Source: Solirubrobacteraceae bacterium (GTDB taxonomy: Bacteria; Actinomycetota; Thermoleophilia; Solirubrobacterales; Solirubrobacteraceae). Taken from it: a stretch of DNA of 64,000 nucleotides. Position numbers and translations under genes: made by a program. The first letter of the stretch is position 1. Each line of letters begins with the position of its first letter. The stretch spans positions 1 to 64,000 of the forward strand of contig JAEMQS010000013.1 in the NCBI GenBank assembly GCA_016463765.1, read 5' to 3'. Shown here in pieces: positions 10,082 to 20,250 of this stretch. The notes under the pieces were generated by a model. It searched no databases. It was not told the DNA's origin and saw only the letters and a program-made list of their open reading frames with translations.

Positions 10082-11722
10082 CTACGCCAGGTTCGAGCGG
10101 CGCGGGTAGACCACCGTCGGGTCGGTCATCACGTTGACCAGCGACGGACCGTCCTCGGACAGCGCCTGCTCCAGCGCGCCGCGCAGCTCGCCCGGCGTGT
10201 GCACCTGCGCGCCGTTGCCGCCCAGCGCCTCGACGACCTGGTCGTACGGCGTCTCGGGGACGAGGTCCGCCGCCACCGAGTACCCGTAGAGGAACTCCAT
10301 CGGGTGCTTCTCCAGCGCCCAGATGCCGTTGTTGCCCATGACGCCGACGACGTTGACGCCGTGGCGCGAGAGCGTGTCGAACTCCATGCCGCTGAACCCG
10401 AACGCGCCGTCGCCGAGCAGGAGGACGACCTGCTGGTCCGGACGCGCGAGCTTCGCCGCCAGCGCGTAGCCCGGGCCGGCGCCCAGGCAGCCGTACGGGC
10501 CCGGGTCCAGCCAGCAGCCCGGCTGGTACGTCGGCATGACGCGCCCGGCGAAGGAGACGTAGTCGCCGCCGTCGCCGATGACGATCGCGTCACGGTCCAG
10601 CACGCCCATGAGCTCCTTGTAGAGACGCAGCGGGTGCAGCGGCGACCGGTCGTCGTTGAGCTCGGCCTCCTCCCCCGCGCGCTTCTCGGTCTCGGAGGCC
10701 CGCAGGCCGTCGACCCACGCCGTCGTATCGGCACCGCCGCCGACCCCCTCGGCGAGCGCGTCGAGGATGCCCGTGATCCCGCCGTACAGCTCCGCGGCGA
10801 TCGGGCGCGGGTGCGCGCGCTCGGACGGCACGCGGTCGATGACGATGACCTGGGTCTCTTCGCCGAAGACGGCGCCGAAGCCCATGCGGAAGTCCAGCGG
10901 CACGCCGATGACCAGCGCGACATCGGCGCCGGAGAGCGCCTGGCCGCGGGTGCGGCTGAACGCGAGCTCGTGGTCGGAGGGCACACAGCCCCGGGCCAGG
11001 CCGTTGACGTACGCCGGAATGCGGACCTGTTCGACGAGCCGCAGCAGCGCGTCCTCGCCATGGCCCCAGTAGAGGTCGGTGCCGGCCATGATCGCCGGGC
11101 GCTCGGCGCCGCGCAGCAGCTCGATCGCCTTCGACAGCTGCGCCTGGTCGGGCGCCGGGTCGTCGCTCGGCGCGGGCACCGCGTTGCCGGGGTCGGGGGC
11201 CTCGCTGAAGACGTGGTCGAGCGGGAAGTCGACGAACGCCGGCCCGCCGGGCGCGCTGAGCGCCGCGGCGATCGCGTCGTCGATGAGGCCCGGGATCGCC
11301 GCCGGGCTCTCGGCCGTGGTCGCCGACCGGGTCAGCGGCGCGACGAACGGGACGTGGTCGATCTCCTGCAGCGAGCCCATCCCCCACCGCATCGCCGGCG
11401 CGCGCCCGCCGAGCACGACCATCGGCGAGTGGTTCATCAGCGCCGAGCCCATGGCGCTCATGCCGTTGGTGACGCCGGGGCCGGCGGTCAGGGCGGCGAC
11501 GCCCGGGGTGCGAGTCACCTTCGCCCAGCCCTCGGCCGCGAAGGCCGCGGTCTGCTCGTGGCGGACATCCACGATGTCGATGCCCTCCTCCTTGCAGCCG
11601 TCGTAGATGGAGAAGAGATGGCCCCCCGAGAGGGTGAACAGCTTCTCCACCCCGTGGGCCTTCAGGCGCCGCGCGATCAGGCGCCCGCCGTGGAGTGTCT
11701 CGCTCGTGGTGTCCGTCGACAT
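10082..11722 (-). CDS. Thiamine pyrophosphate-binding protein (acetolactate synthase large subunit-like)
   Basis: [46 protein letters not shown] motif [29 protein letters not shown]. Confidence 0.9.
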   Translation of the reverse strand: MSTDTTSETLHGGRLIARRLKAHGVEKLFTLSGGHLFSIYDGCKEEGIDIVDVRHEQTAAFAAEGWAKVTRTPGVAALTAGPGVTNGMSAMGSALMNHSPMVVLGGRAPAMRWGMGSLQEIDHVPFVAPLTRSATTAESPAAIPGLIDDAIAAALSAPGGPAFVDFPLDHVFSEAPDPGNAVPAPSDDPAPDQAQLSKAIELLRGAERPAIMAGTDLYWGHGEDALLRLVEQVRIPAYVNGLARGCVPSDHELAFSRTRGQALSGADVALVIGVPLDFRMGFGAVFGEETQVIVIDRVPSERAHPRPIAAELYGGITGILDALAEGVGGGADTTAWVDGLRASETEKRAGEEAELNDDRSPLHPLRLYKELMGVLDRDAIVIGDGGDYVSFAGRVMPTYQPGCWLDPGPYGCLGAGPGYALAAKLARPDQQVVLLLGDGAFGFSGMEFDTLSRHGVNVVGVMGNNGIWALEKHPMEFLYGYSVAADLVPETPYDQVVEALGGNGAQVHTPGELRGALEQALSEDGPSLVNVMTDPTVVYPRRSNLA

Positions 11723-11776
11723 GCTGTCAGCCTATCAACTGAACGCCGACGTTCACTTGACATTCGTCCAAGTCGA

Positions 11777-13366
11777 TCAATGTCGCCGGCGCCGGCCGCT
11801 GACCTGCGGCCGGACCCGCGGGCCGGCGACCGGGCCGGGACGGGCAGGCGGCGGCGCCTGCGGGGCGAACAGCCGCACGTCGTCGGGCTTGCCGCGCAGC
11901 CGGACCGACCCGCGCGGCTGCATGGGCCACGCGCCCTGCATACGCGCGACGGTCGCCTCGGTGACGAGGACGTCGTCGCCGGTGTGGCGGGTCGTCTCCT
12001 CCACGCGCGCGGCGGTGTTCACGGGATCACCGACGACGGTGAACTCCAGGCGCCCGCCGCCGCCGACCGTCCCCGCGACCACCGGCCCCGAGTTCACCCC
12101 GACGCCGATCCGCAGCCGCTGTCCGTACCGGGCCTGCACCTTGGCGGCGATCTCCACCGCGGCGGCGACGGCCCGGTCTGCATGGTCGACGACCCGATGC
12201 GGCGCGCCGAACACGGCGAGCAGCCCGTCACCGACGAACTTGTCGACGTGGCCGCCGTGGCGCGTGAGGATCGGGACGACGAGGTCGTAGAACCCGTTGA
12301 GGTAGTCGACCACCTCGCGTGCGCTCGCGCGCGAGGCGAACGCGGTGAAGTCGCGGATGTCGAGGAACAGGACGGTGACCTCGAGCTCCTCGGCCTCGAG
12401 CTCCGTGCCCTCGGCCACCCGGTCCACGAGATCGGGATCCACGAACGTGCCGAACGCGTCGCGCAGCCGCTCGCGCTCGCGCAGGCCCGCGACCATCTCG
12501 TTGAACGACTCCGCGAGCTCGCCCGTCTCATCTCCGGAGACCACCGGCACCCGCGTCGTGAAATCCCCGTCGGCGACCCGCTCGGTGGCGGCGCGCAGGT
12601 CGTCGATCGGGTCGATGATCGACCGGCTCAGCAGCAGCGTGAGCTCGAGGGAGACCGTCAGCGACACGACCACCGCGGCGAGGACGCCGACCCCGAGGTC
12701 GGACAGGCGCGGAGGCCCGTCGGTCGCGATGCCGGACACGATCACCGCGGTGATGACGTTCAGCGCCGGGAGGCTGACGAGCAGGCGCCAGCGCAGCGGG
12801 ATGGACCGGACGGAGGTCGCGGGTGTGTCCGGCAGCTGCTCGGACAGCGCCGCCAGCACGGGCCGCAGGATGACCTCGATGCCGTAGAAGCGCAGGAACG
12901 CGCCGTACATGAGCACGACGAACCCTCCGGCCAGCAGGATCAGCCAGGCGTACCACGTCAGGCCGAGGTAGACCGTGATGAACGCGGTGATGGGGACGAC
13001 GCCGCCGATCATCAGCAGCGTCCGCGCCGACCGCGCGAGATCGACGGGGAGCGTCGCGAGCGCCTCCCACGCCGCCGTCGCCGCCTCGTCGCTGTGGTCC
13101 CCGCGCAGCCAGGGGTCGGCCGGGCGGATCAGGCGGTTGACCACGCTGAGGTCGACGAGGTTGTTGAACGCGATCACGGTCAGCGTCACAGCCACGATCA
13201 CCCAGAACTGATCGCTGGTCATGGACTGGTAGAGGGTCAGCAGCGCGATGCCGGCGAACGCCACCACGAGCGACCCGAGCGCCTGCATCGCGAGCGCGAC
13301 GCGCGGATAGCGCGGACCGAGGCGCGCCCAGAGGCGCAGAAAGAGACGCGGAAGCACGTCTCCCAT
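11777..13366 (-). CDS. Membrane HAMP-containing class III adenylate/guanylate cyclase
   Basis: VTVLFLDIRDFTAFASRASAREVVDYLNGFYDLVVPILTRHGGHVDKFVGDGLLAVFGAP; TM segments and HAMP-like linker. Confidence 0.93.
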   Translation of the reverse strand: MGDVLPRLFLRLWARLGPRYPRVALAMQALGSLVVAFAGIALLTLYQSMTSDQFWVIVAVTLTVIAFNNLVDLSVVNRLIRPADPWLRGDHSDEAATAAWEALATLPVDLARSARTLLMIGGVVPITAFITVYLGLTWYAWLILLAGGFVVLMYGAFLRFYGIEVILRPVLAALSEQLPDTPATSVRSIPLRWRLLVSLPALNVITAVIVSGIATDGPPRLSDLGVGVLAAVVVSLTVSLELTLLLSRSIIDPIDDLRAATERVADGDFTTRVPVVSGDETGELAESFNEMVAGLRERERLRDAFGTFVDPDLVDRVAEGTELEAEELEVTVLFLDIRDFTAFASRASAREVVDYLNGFYDLVVPILTRHGGHVDKFVGDGLLAVFGAPHRVVDHADRAVAAAVEIAAKVQARYGQRLRIGVGVNSGPVVAGTVGGGGRLEFTVVGDPVNTAARVEETTRHTGDDVLVTEATVARMQGAWPMQPRGSVRLRGKPDDVRLFAPQAPPPARPGPVAGPRVRPQVSGRRRRH

Positions 13367-13544
13367 GGTGACGGATGCACCGGTTTGTCAGTTCTCGCAC
13401 GGCTTCCAAGTCCAAACCTGTGCAAATCGTTGTGCCTGCGTTCGACCAAAGGTCCACAAAACGGCCAAACCCTCGTTGGACGTCCCCTTATCTGGGTAGA
13501 GTGCGTCCACGGGAGAGGCATTTGACACAGGCGAGGAGGCCGCC

Positions 13545-14237
13545 ATTCCGACCGTCCCGCCGCCGAAGCGGCACCCATACAACCAATGGACGCCCGACGC
13601 ACGGGCCTTGGACCTGGTCGGCGACAAGTGGACGCTGTTGATCGTCCGCGACCTCGCTGCAGGTCCTCGGCGTTTCGTCGAGCTTCAGCGCGTCCTGCCC
13701 GGCATCTCCACCGAACAGCTGCGTTCGCGGCTGAATCGGATGGTGGCTGACGGGCTGCTGACGCGTCAGCGCTACCGCGAGGTTCCACCTCGCGTCGACT
13801 ACGAGCTCACGGAGCGGGCCCAGGCCCTGCTTCCGGTCCTTGGCGCGCTCGCGCGCTGGGGATATCAGTGGGCATGGGACGGACCCCGTGGCGAAGAGGC
13901 CATCGATATTGGTGCGATCTTCCGGGTCGCGCCAGGACTCCTCGAGGTGGGCGACGCCCGTGGCCTCGTGGAGCTCACCGTGGTGCGCCCGGACGGCGAC
14001 CAGCGCAGTTACGCCATCGGCATTGACGACGATGGCGTCACGATCGAAGAGCGCGAGGCCCCTGAGGCCGAAGCGCAGATCGCCGGTGCCGAGGCGGACT
14101 GGATCCGCGCACTCGGACCGAAGCTCGACCGTGACGCCCTGCGCGTCGCGGGTGACGAGCGACTGGCCATGACGGTGCTCAACGCCGTCGGTGGTGCGGA
14201 CATCCGCGCCACGGCCGGCGCTGACGTCACGGCCTGA
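13545..14237 (+). CDS. HxlR-family winged-helix regulator; proposed ATT start (track start is TTG 13608)
   Basis: YNQWTPDARALDLVGDKWTLLIVRDLAAGPRRFVELQRVLPGIS; AGGAGG 5 nt before ATT at 13545. Confidence 0.8.
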   Translation: MPTVPPPKRHPYNQWTPDARALDLVGDKWTLLIVRDLAAGPRRFVELQRVLPGISTEQLRSRLNRMVADGLLTRQRYREVPPRVDYELTERAQALLPVLGALARWGYQWAWDGPRGEEAIDIGAIFRVAPGLLEVGDARGLVELTVVRPDGDQRSYAIGIDDDGVTIEEREAPEAEAQIAGAEADWIRALGPKLDRDALRVAGDERLAMTVLNAVGGADIRATAGADVTA

Positions 14238-14374
14238 CGAAGTTCAGGACGTCCGCGGCCCCGCTACCCTGCGGGACCGCGGATGGTCCGCCGCGCAGCC
14301 GCACCTTCCGCGCAGCGACCGGGTTTGCATCCGCAACGCCCCCCGACGCCCCCACGCGAAAGGACCCCGTACTC

Positions 14375-15313
14375 GTGCTTCGCCGTCTTTCCCTGCCGCT
14401 CCTCGCCCTCCTGGCCGTGCTGGCCATCGCCCCCACCGCACAGGCCAAGATCGCCTACGGCGTGGGTGATCAGAGCCCCGGGATGTTCTCGAATCCCTCC
14501 TGGCAGGAGCTCAAACTCAAGAAGACCCGGTACTTCATCCACTGGGACGCGATCGACGATCGCGAGCAGCGGGACAAGGCCGACGCCTTCGTGAAGGCGG
14601 CGAAGGCGGCGAAGGTCAAGGTGCTCATGCACATCAGCACCGACGACCTGCGGGAGAAGAAGGGCAAGCTGCCGTCGGTCAAGCAGTACCGCACGAAGGT
14701 CGGGAAGCTCGTCAAGCGCTACCGCAAGGAGGGCGTGCGCGACTGGGGCGTCTGGAACGAGGCGAATCACAAGACCCAGCCGACGTGGAACAACCCCAAG
14801 CGCGCCGCCGAGTTCTTCGTCGAGATGAAGAAGCTGTGCAAGGGCTGCACGATCGTCGCGCTCGACGTCCTCGACCAGGACGGCTACCAGCGCTACATCC
14901 AGCGGTGGGGTCGCTTCGCGGGCACCCACGGGCGCAGCGCGAAGATCATCGGCATCCACAACTACTCCGAGGTCAACCGCCGCCGCACCTCCGCGACCAC
15001 CGGCATCATCCGCGAGGTCCGGAAGTTCAACAAGAAGGCGAAGTTCTGGTACACGGAGACCGGTGGCCTCGCCCGCTTCGAGGCGCGCGGGCTTCGCGAC
15101 TACAGCCTGTCCCGCCAGGCCGACCGCACGCAGTACATGTTCGATCTCTCGAAGAAGTTCAAGAGCTTCATCTCGCGCCTGTACTCGTACAACTGGGTCG
15201 GCATCGACGGGCAGGGCCGCTTCGACGCGGGTCTGTCCAACGCCGACGGTTCCCCGCGTCCGGCCTACGAGACGGTGAAGAAGAACCTGCGCGACCCGCT
15301 GTTCATCCGCTGA
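14375..15313 (+). CDS. Secreted glycoside hydrolase-like (TIM-barrel) protein
   Basis: Signal peptide; WGVWNEANHK and FWYTETGG resemble retaining GH acid/base and nucleophile motifs. Confidence 0.7.
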   Translation: MLRRLSLPLLALLAVLAIAPTAQAKIAYGVGDQSPGMFSNPSWQELKLKKTRYFIHWDAIDDREQRDKADAFVKAAKAAKVKVLMHISTDDLREKKGKLPSVKQYRTKVGKLVKRYRKEGVRDWGVWNEANHKTQPTWNNPKRAAEFFVEMKKLCKGCTIVALDVLDQDGYQRYIQRWGRFAGTHGRSAKIIGIHNYSEVNRRRTSATTGIIREVRKFNKKAKFWYTETGGLARFEARGLRDYSLSRQADRTQYMFDLSKKFKSFISRLYSYNWVGIDGQGRFDAGLSNADGSPRPAYETVKKNLRDPLFIR

Positions 15314-15332
15314 TCGGCGGGCGGTCCGGTCG

Positions 15333-16235
15333 CTACGCGGCCGGGCCGCCCTCCGCGCTCTGGAGGAACAGCATCTTGTAGAGGAAGTTCCGGGCCTGCT
15401 CGTCCATGTCGTCGAGCTTGTCGCCGGGCACATGGCCCGCGCCCTCGACGTACCGCAGCACGCCGATGAGGCCGCTCTGCATCATGTAGCGCGCGTTGCG
15501 GTGCGCCCACTCGAACGGGACGACGGTGTCGTCCATCCCGTGCCAGAACTGCGTCGGGGGGTCGCCCGGGCCGAAGGTGAGCTCCGTGGGCAGGCCGCCG
15601 GAGATCGACACGACCGCCTGTGCGGCGCTCGATGGCCCCGGGTTGCCGCTGGCGCCCGGCGTGTCCGGGGTCGACCCCGCCAGCACCGACGCGACCCCGC
15701 CGGCGGAGATGCCGCCGATGGCGATCCGGTCCGGGTCGATGCGCAGTTGCGTGGCGCGGGAGCGCAGGTACCGGATCGCCGCGCGCTCGTCGTCGGCGGC
15801 CGCGAACGCCGCGGGCATGCAGCGGTTGGCCGACGCCTCGCCGCCGCAGGCCTCGTCGGCGAGCAGCCGGTAGCTGATCGAGACCGCGACGTAGCCGCGC
15901 TGCGCAAACCGGCGGGCGAGCTCGACGGTCATCCCGTCCTTGCGCGTCCCGTACTTGAACGAGCCGCCGTGCATCCAGATGATCGCCGGGCGCTTCGCCG
16001 CGCTGTCCCCGGCCGGCTCGTAGACGTCGAGCAGCAGCTTCTGGGGCACGCCTCCGGCGCCGGGCGCCTCGCCGTACTGGATGTCGGGCGTGGTCTTGAC
16101 CGAGAAGGTCATGTCCCGGTAGCGCAGGGGATAGGCGCCGTCGGGTGCGGGGACCTCGCACGCGCCGAGGACGATCGCCAGCGCCGCAGCGGCCAGCCAA
16201 CGTCCGATGGTCGATCCCCCAGATCTCAGACCCAC
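15333..16235 (-). CDS. Alpha/beta hydrolase (esterase) lipoprotein
   Basis: Lipobox LGAC; IIWMHGGSFKYG oxyanion motif; GGISAGG nucleophile elbow. Confidence 0.85.
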   Translation of the reverse strand: MGLRSGGSTIGRWLAAAALAIVLGACEVPAPDGAYPLRYRDMTFSVKTTPDIQYGEAPGAGGVPQKLLLDVYEPAGDSAAKRPAIIWMHGGSFKYGTRKDGMTVELARRFAQRGYVAVSISYRLLADEACGGEASANRCMPAAFAAADDERAAIRYLRSRATQLRIDPDRIAIGGISAGGVASVLAGSTPDTPGASGNPGPSSAAQAVVSISGGLPTELTFGPGDPPTQFWHGMDDTVVPFEWAHRNARYMMQSGLIGVLRYVEGAGHVPGDKLDDMDEQARNFLYKMLFLQSAEGGPAA

Positions 16236-16309
16236 CGCGCGAGGGTAGGTGGCGGCACGCGACCACGCGAGGACATCAGACGCGATGTCGCGTGTCATGC
16301 TCTCGACAG

Positions 16310-16393
16310 TGCCCGGGGAGGGATTCGAACCCCCACGCCCTTACGGGCAGCCGGTTTTAAGCCAGCCGCGCCTACCAGTTTCGCCACCCGGGC
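16310..16393 (-). tRNA. tRNA-Leu (TAA)
   Basis: GCCCGGGTGGCGAAACTGGTAGGCGC...GGCTTAAAACC...long variable arm...GGTTCGAATCCC...CCCGGGC. Confidence 0.95.
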
Positions 16394-16449
16394 GGGACAC
16401 GTCGTGTTGCACCCGATTCACGTCTTTATGGAACGGGTAGCGCAACTTC

Positions 16450-18036
16450 ATGGCCACTTCAGGGTCTTACCGTAGAACCCCTCAGGCGCAATCGGCTGCG
16501 CCTCGCTCCATGGATTCTGCTCTCAAGACCCCCGCGATCGGCCTCCAGGGCCCCACACCGCTCCTGCGCCTGCAGAGCGACGAGCGCCTGGTCGCGCTCG
16601 CGCGCCGCGGCAATCCGAGCGCGTTCGAGGCGCTCGTCTCGCGCTACCAGTCGCGTCTGCTGAGCTTCACGCGCCACATGCTCGGGTCCAAGGAGGACGC
16701 CGAGGACGTGCTGCAGGAGGTCTTCGCGGCGGCCTACAACGCGATGCTCGCCGACGAGCGGCCCATCAACGTGCGGCCGTGGCTCTACCGCATCGCGCGC
16801 AACCGCTCGCTGAACCATCTGCGCAAGCAGCAGCCCATCGGGGTCGACTCGATGGACATCCACTTCGCCGACGGCGGGATCAGCACCGCCGACCGCGTGC
16901 ACAAGCGCGAGGACTTCCGCCATCTCATGGAGGACGTCGGCGAGCTGCCCGAGACGCAGCGCACCGCCCTGCTCCTGCGTGAGATCGACGCCCTCTCCTA
17001 CGAGCAGATCTCCGAGGCGATGGAGACCACGGTCCCCTCCGTGAAGTCGCTGCTGGTCCGGGCACGTGTCTCGCTGGCCGAGGCCGCCGAGGCCCGCCGC
17101 CTGACCTGCGAGGAGGTCCGCGAGGAGCTCGGCGAGGTCGCCGAGGGCATCAAGCGCATGTCGCCGCCGGTCCGTCGCCACCTGCGCTCGTGCGATCGCT
17201 GCGCCGGCTTCCGCAAGGCGCTGAACACGAACAACAAGGCGATGGCCGCGATCCTCCCGATCGCGCCGCTCCTGGCGTTCAAGAAGACCATCCTCGCCCA
17301 CCTCGGTCTGACCACCGGCGCGGGCGCCGCAGCCGGCACCGCCGCGATGGGGACCGCCGCCGTCACGTCGACCGGCGCCATGAGCGCCGGGTTCGGCGCC
17401 CTGGCTTCGAAGACCGCCGCGGGCATCGCGGCCGCCGCGGTCGTGACCGCCGGCGCCGTCGAGGTCGACCGCGTGCAGCAGCGCAGCGCCCCCTCCGCTC
17501 CGCCCGCCGCCGCGATCGCCACGCCGGCCCCCGCTCCGGCCGAGCCGGTCGTCGTCGCGTCGCGGCCCCAGCCGACGGCCTCGCCGGTCGCCGACGAAGA
17601 GGCCGACCTCGCCGTCGACGAGCCGGTCCTGGCCAAGGCCACCGCCGCCACGGACGCGCCTGAGGCCGACACGCCCCCGGCCCCCGCCGAGGTGCCGCCC
17701 GCCACGCCCGCGGTCCCGCCGGCCGAAGCTCCTCCGGCGGCGCCGCCGCTCGCGCCCGCCGAGCAGGGTGCTGACGCCGTCACGCTTCCCGCCGACGACG
17801 CCGTGACCACGGTTCCCGGCGGTGCCGGCGCCCCGCCGCCCGCCGTGCCGACTCCGCCGGTGCCGTCGACGCCCGCCCCGGCGCCGGTCCCGGACCCCGC
17901 TCCGGTCGTCCCGCCCGTGCCGGAGACGCCGCCGGTCGAGGTGCCCGCGGTCGACGTCCCGGCGGTCCCGGTCCCGGATCCCCCGGCGCCTCCCGCGCCG
18001 CCGGTGCCGGACCCCGTGGCCCCGCCCGCGCCGTAG
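16450..18036 (+). CDS. ECF-type sigma factor with C-terminal anti-sigma-like zinc-binding motif, TM segment and Pro/Ala-rich tail
   Basis: SAFEALVSRYQSRLLSFTRHMLGSKEDAEDVLQEVFAAAYN, ECF region 4 YEQISEAMETTVPSVKSLLVRARVSL, then CEEV...HLRSCDRC. Confidence 0.88.
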   Translation: MATSGSYRRTPQAQSAAPRSMDSALKTPAIGLQGPTPLLRLQSDERLVALARRGNPSAFEALVSRYQSRLLSFTRHMLGSKEDAEDVLQEVFAAAYNAMLADERPINVRPWLYRIARNRSLNHLRKQQPIGVDSMDIHFADGGISTADRVHKREDFRHLMEDVGELPETQRTALLLREIDALSYEQISEAMETTVPSVKSLLVRARVSLAEAAEARRLTCEEVREELGEVAEGIKRMSPPVRRHLRSCDRCAGFRKALNTNNKAMAAILPIAPLLAFKKTILAHLGLTTGAGAAAGTAAMGTAAVTSTGAMSAGFGALASKTAAGIAAAAVVTAGAVEVDRVQQRSAPSAPPAAAIATPAPAPAEPVVVASRPQPTASPVADEEADLAVDEPVLAKATAATDAPEADTPPAPAEVPPATPAVPPAEAPPAAPPLAPAEQGADAVTLPADDAVTTVPGGAGAPPPAVPTPPVPSTPAPAPVPDPAPVVPPVPETPPVEVPAVDVPAVPVPDPPAPPAPPVPDPVAPPAP

Positions 18037-18043
18037 CCAGCGC

Positions 18044-18382
18044 TCAGGCGATCCGGTCGCCCGGCTGCGAGCCGGTGTCCGGCTCGAGCAGCAGCACCGG
18101 GTGGTCGTCCGCGACCGCCCCGAGCACGAGGACCTCGGAGCGCACCGGCCCGATCTGCCGCGGCGGGAAGTTCACGACGCCGACGACGAGCCGGCCGACG
18201 AGTTCCTCACGCGTGTAGTTCGTGATCTGCGCCGATGAGCGCTTGACGCCAAGCTCGGGCCCGAAGTCGACGCGCAGTTTCCACGCGGGGTTGCGCGCCT
18301 CGGGGAAGTCCTCGACCTCGACGATGCGCCCGACGCGCATGTCGACCCGCAGGAAGTCGTCGAACGTGATCTCCTCGGTCAC
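18044..18382 (-). CDS. csaA: CsaA-like tRNA-binding domain protein
   Basis: ITFDDFLRVDMRVGRIVEVEDFPEARNPAWKLRVDFG...VGVVNFPPRQIG. Confidence 0.9.
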   Translation of the reverse strand: MTEEITFDDFLRVDMRVGRIVEVEDFPEARNPAWKLRVDFGPELGVKRSSAQITNYTREELVGRLVVGVVNFPPRQIGPVRSEVLVLGAVADDHPVLLLEPDTGSQPGDRIA

Positions 18383-19068
18383 GACTCGGCGCCGCCGGAC
18401 CGCTCGGTGCCGAACCGGAACGTCCGCAGCGGCTTCTTCAGCGCACCGACGTTGCCGGTGCTCTCGGCGTTCGGCGTGCCGCTGACAGGCGTCGCGGCCA
18501 TCTCGATGATCACGCCCTCGCGCTGGGCGTCGAGCACGAGGTTCTCGTCCTCGTCGACCGCGGGCACGAGCAGGATGTGCCGGCCGTAGAGCGTGCGATC
18601 CTCGAGCTTGGCGCGGAAGATGATCTCGTAGCCGGGGTTCTGGTTGATGCGCGTGCGTCCCTCACGCACGAGCGTGAAGTCGTCGTAGGTCCGCTCGAGC
18701 TCGCGCTCGTACTCCGTGGCGGTCAGCGGCAGCGCCCCCGCCGGCGTCCCCTCGTACGGCGGCAGCGTGAGCGGTTTGACGGCGAACGACTGGATGAAGA
18801 GGTCGCCGCGGCGCTGTTCGAGGCGCAGGGCGGTGCTCTGGTCGTCCACGCGGGTCAGGCGCGGCCCGTACGCGAGGTTGAACGCGATCGGCTCGCGGAT
18901 GACCACCTGGGTCTCTGCCTCCCGCGCACCGCCCGTGGCGACCCAGGCGCCGACGACCAGCGGGAGGACGAGCAGGGCCACGATGCCCCAGCGCTGCCAG
19001 GGGCGCAGCGGGCGCAGCAGCGTGGGGAGCGTCGGCCGGTACTCGGGCTTGACGACGGTTTCCAGCAC
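18379..19068 (-). CDS. Hypothetical membrane-anchored protein
   Basis: GTG start, single TM WGIVALLVLPLVVGAWVA; 4-nt overlap with csaA start. Confidence 0.7.
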   Translation of the reverse strand: MLETVVKPEYRPTLPTLLRPLRPWQRWGIVALLVLPLVVGAWVATGGAREAETQVVIREPIAFNLAYGPRLTRVDDQSTALRLEQRRGDLFIQSFAVKPLTLPPYEGTPAGALPLTATEYERELERTYDDFTLVREGRTRINQNPGYEIIFRAKLEDRTLYGRHILLVPAVDEDENLVLDAQREGVIIEMAATPVSGTPNAESTGNVGALKKPLRTFRFGTERSGGAES

Positions 19069-19079
19069 AGCGGGCAAGT

Positions 19080-19577
19080 CTACGGGCCGGGTTCGTCCCC
19101 GACGATGAGCTCGCCGAGCGCCCGGCCGTCGACGGTCACCGGATAGGTCCCGCGCCGCAGCCCGTCCAGCCGCGCCGACGCGGTGCCGGAGGCGCCCACG
19201 GTGAGCGTCGCACCGGCGACCATCACGCGGTGCTCCGTCGCGTCGGTCGCGCGCGCCGTGACCTGCAGCGGCAGGAACGCGGGCACGGTCACCGTCGGCG
19301 GCGCGACGGCGTCGGCGGAGACGAGCAGGTCGACCGGGACCCGGATGCCCTCCTCGTCGCCCGCGCCGCCCTCCTGCGCTTCGGCCTCGGGCGCGGCCGC
19401 GCCGCCCTGCTGCGCCGTCGTGGCCGGCGCGGTCGCGGTCGGCGTGGGCACCGCCTCCGGCGGGCTCGATGGCGCGGTCACGACGGCCGTCGCGGTCTCG
19501 GCCTGCGTCGCAGGCGTGCTGGCGCCAGTCGACACTTCGTCCACATCCGATCCTCCACATGCAAGGAGAACGGACAT
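19080..19577 (-). CDS. Hypothetical lipoprotein/secreted protein with Ala/Pro-rich linker
   Basis: MSVLLACGGSDVDE lipobox-like start; beta-rich C-terminus. Confidence 0.55.
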   Translation of the reverse strand: MSVLLACGGSDVDEVSTGASTPATQAETATAVVTAPSSPPEAVPTPTATAPATTAQQGGAAAPEAEAQEGGAGDEEGIRVPVDLLVSADAVAPPTVTVPAFLPLQVTARATDATEHRVMVAGATLTVGASGTASARLDGLRRGTYPVTVDGRALGELIVGDEPGP

Positions 19578-19647
19578 GTTGACGATGATCGTGACGACTG
19601 TTACAACTCTTTTTGTACTACCGGAAGCTGGAGTGCAGGGGGGGAGC

Positions 19648-19866
19648 ATGGATGCAAAGGTTTCCAATTCACGCAGTAACGCGCTGCATTACGACCGCGT
19701 TCGCCGTCGCCTGTGGGTGCTCGGCCAGCGCTGCCACCATGGCGCGACGGGAGCGATCCTGACCACCGTCGGGACCGTCGGCATCGTCCTCGGAGGCGTG
19801 CTGATGGCCCACGACTGGAAGGACCGTGAGATGTGGTTCGAGCGCGGCTGGGGCAATCAGCCCTAA
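19648..19866 (+). CDS. Small hypothetical TM protein
   Basis: ATG with GGGGGGAG upstream; TM AILTTVGTVGIVLGGVLMA. Confidence 0.5.
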   Translation: MDAKVSNSRSNALHYDRVRRRLWVLGQRCHHGATGAILTTVGTVGIVLGGVLMAHDWKDREMWFERGWGNQP

Positions 19867-19956
19867 GCCTCCTCGCAGTGTCCCACACGATCTTCTCGGG
19901 GGAGGAGACCGACGAGCGCCGGCCTTGGCCGGCGCTCTCGCTGTCCGGGGCCGTTC

Positions 19957-20250
19957 TCAGGCCTCGGCGGGCGGCGGGTTGCCGAGGTCGAACATGCCCT
20001 CGAGGTCGTGCTGGGAGTAGACCTCGAAGGCCACCATCGTCTGCGTCTTGACGACGCCCGGCACGCTGGAGATCCCGCCGGTCACGATCGTCTTGAGCTC
20101 CTCGTGGCGCGGCGTGTGGACGACGCAGACGAAGTCCCAGTCACCCGTGACCGAGTAGCACTCGCGCACGCCGGGGACCTGGGCGAGCGCCGAGCCGAGC
20201 TCCGACATTGCGTCGCGCTCGGCCTCGACCAGGACGATCGCGTGCGTCAT
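19957..20250 (-). CDS. Stand-alone Lrp/AsnC ligand-binding (RAM) domain protein
   Basis: VPGVRECYSVTGDWDFVCVVHTPRHEELKTIVTGGISSVPGVVKTQTMVAF. Confidence 0.85.
   Translation of the reverse strand: MTHAIVLVEAERDAMSELGSALAQVPGVRECYSVTGDWDFVCVVHTPRHEELKTIVTGGISSVPGVVKTQTMVAFEVYSQHDLEGMFDLGNPPPAEA

Noticed and set aside
10013-13525. 1170-aa plus-strand ORF
   Set aside because: Antisense shadow of the TPP-enzyme and cyclase genes; Arg/Asp/His-biased translation with no domain, typical of high-GC DNA.
17500-18036. GC-rich low-complexity tract considered as separate repeat element
   Set aside because: It is the in-frame Pro/Ala-rich tail of the sigma factor.
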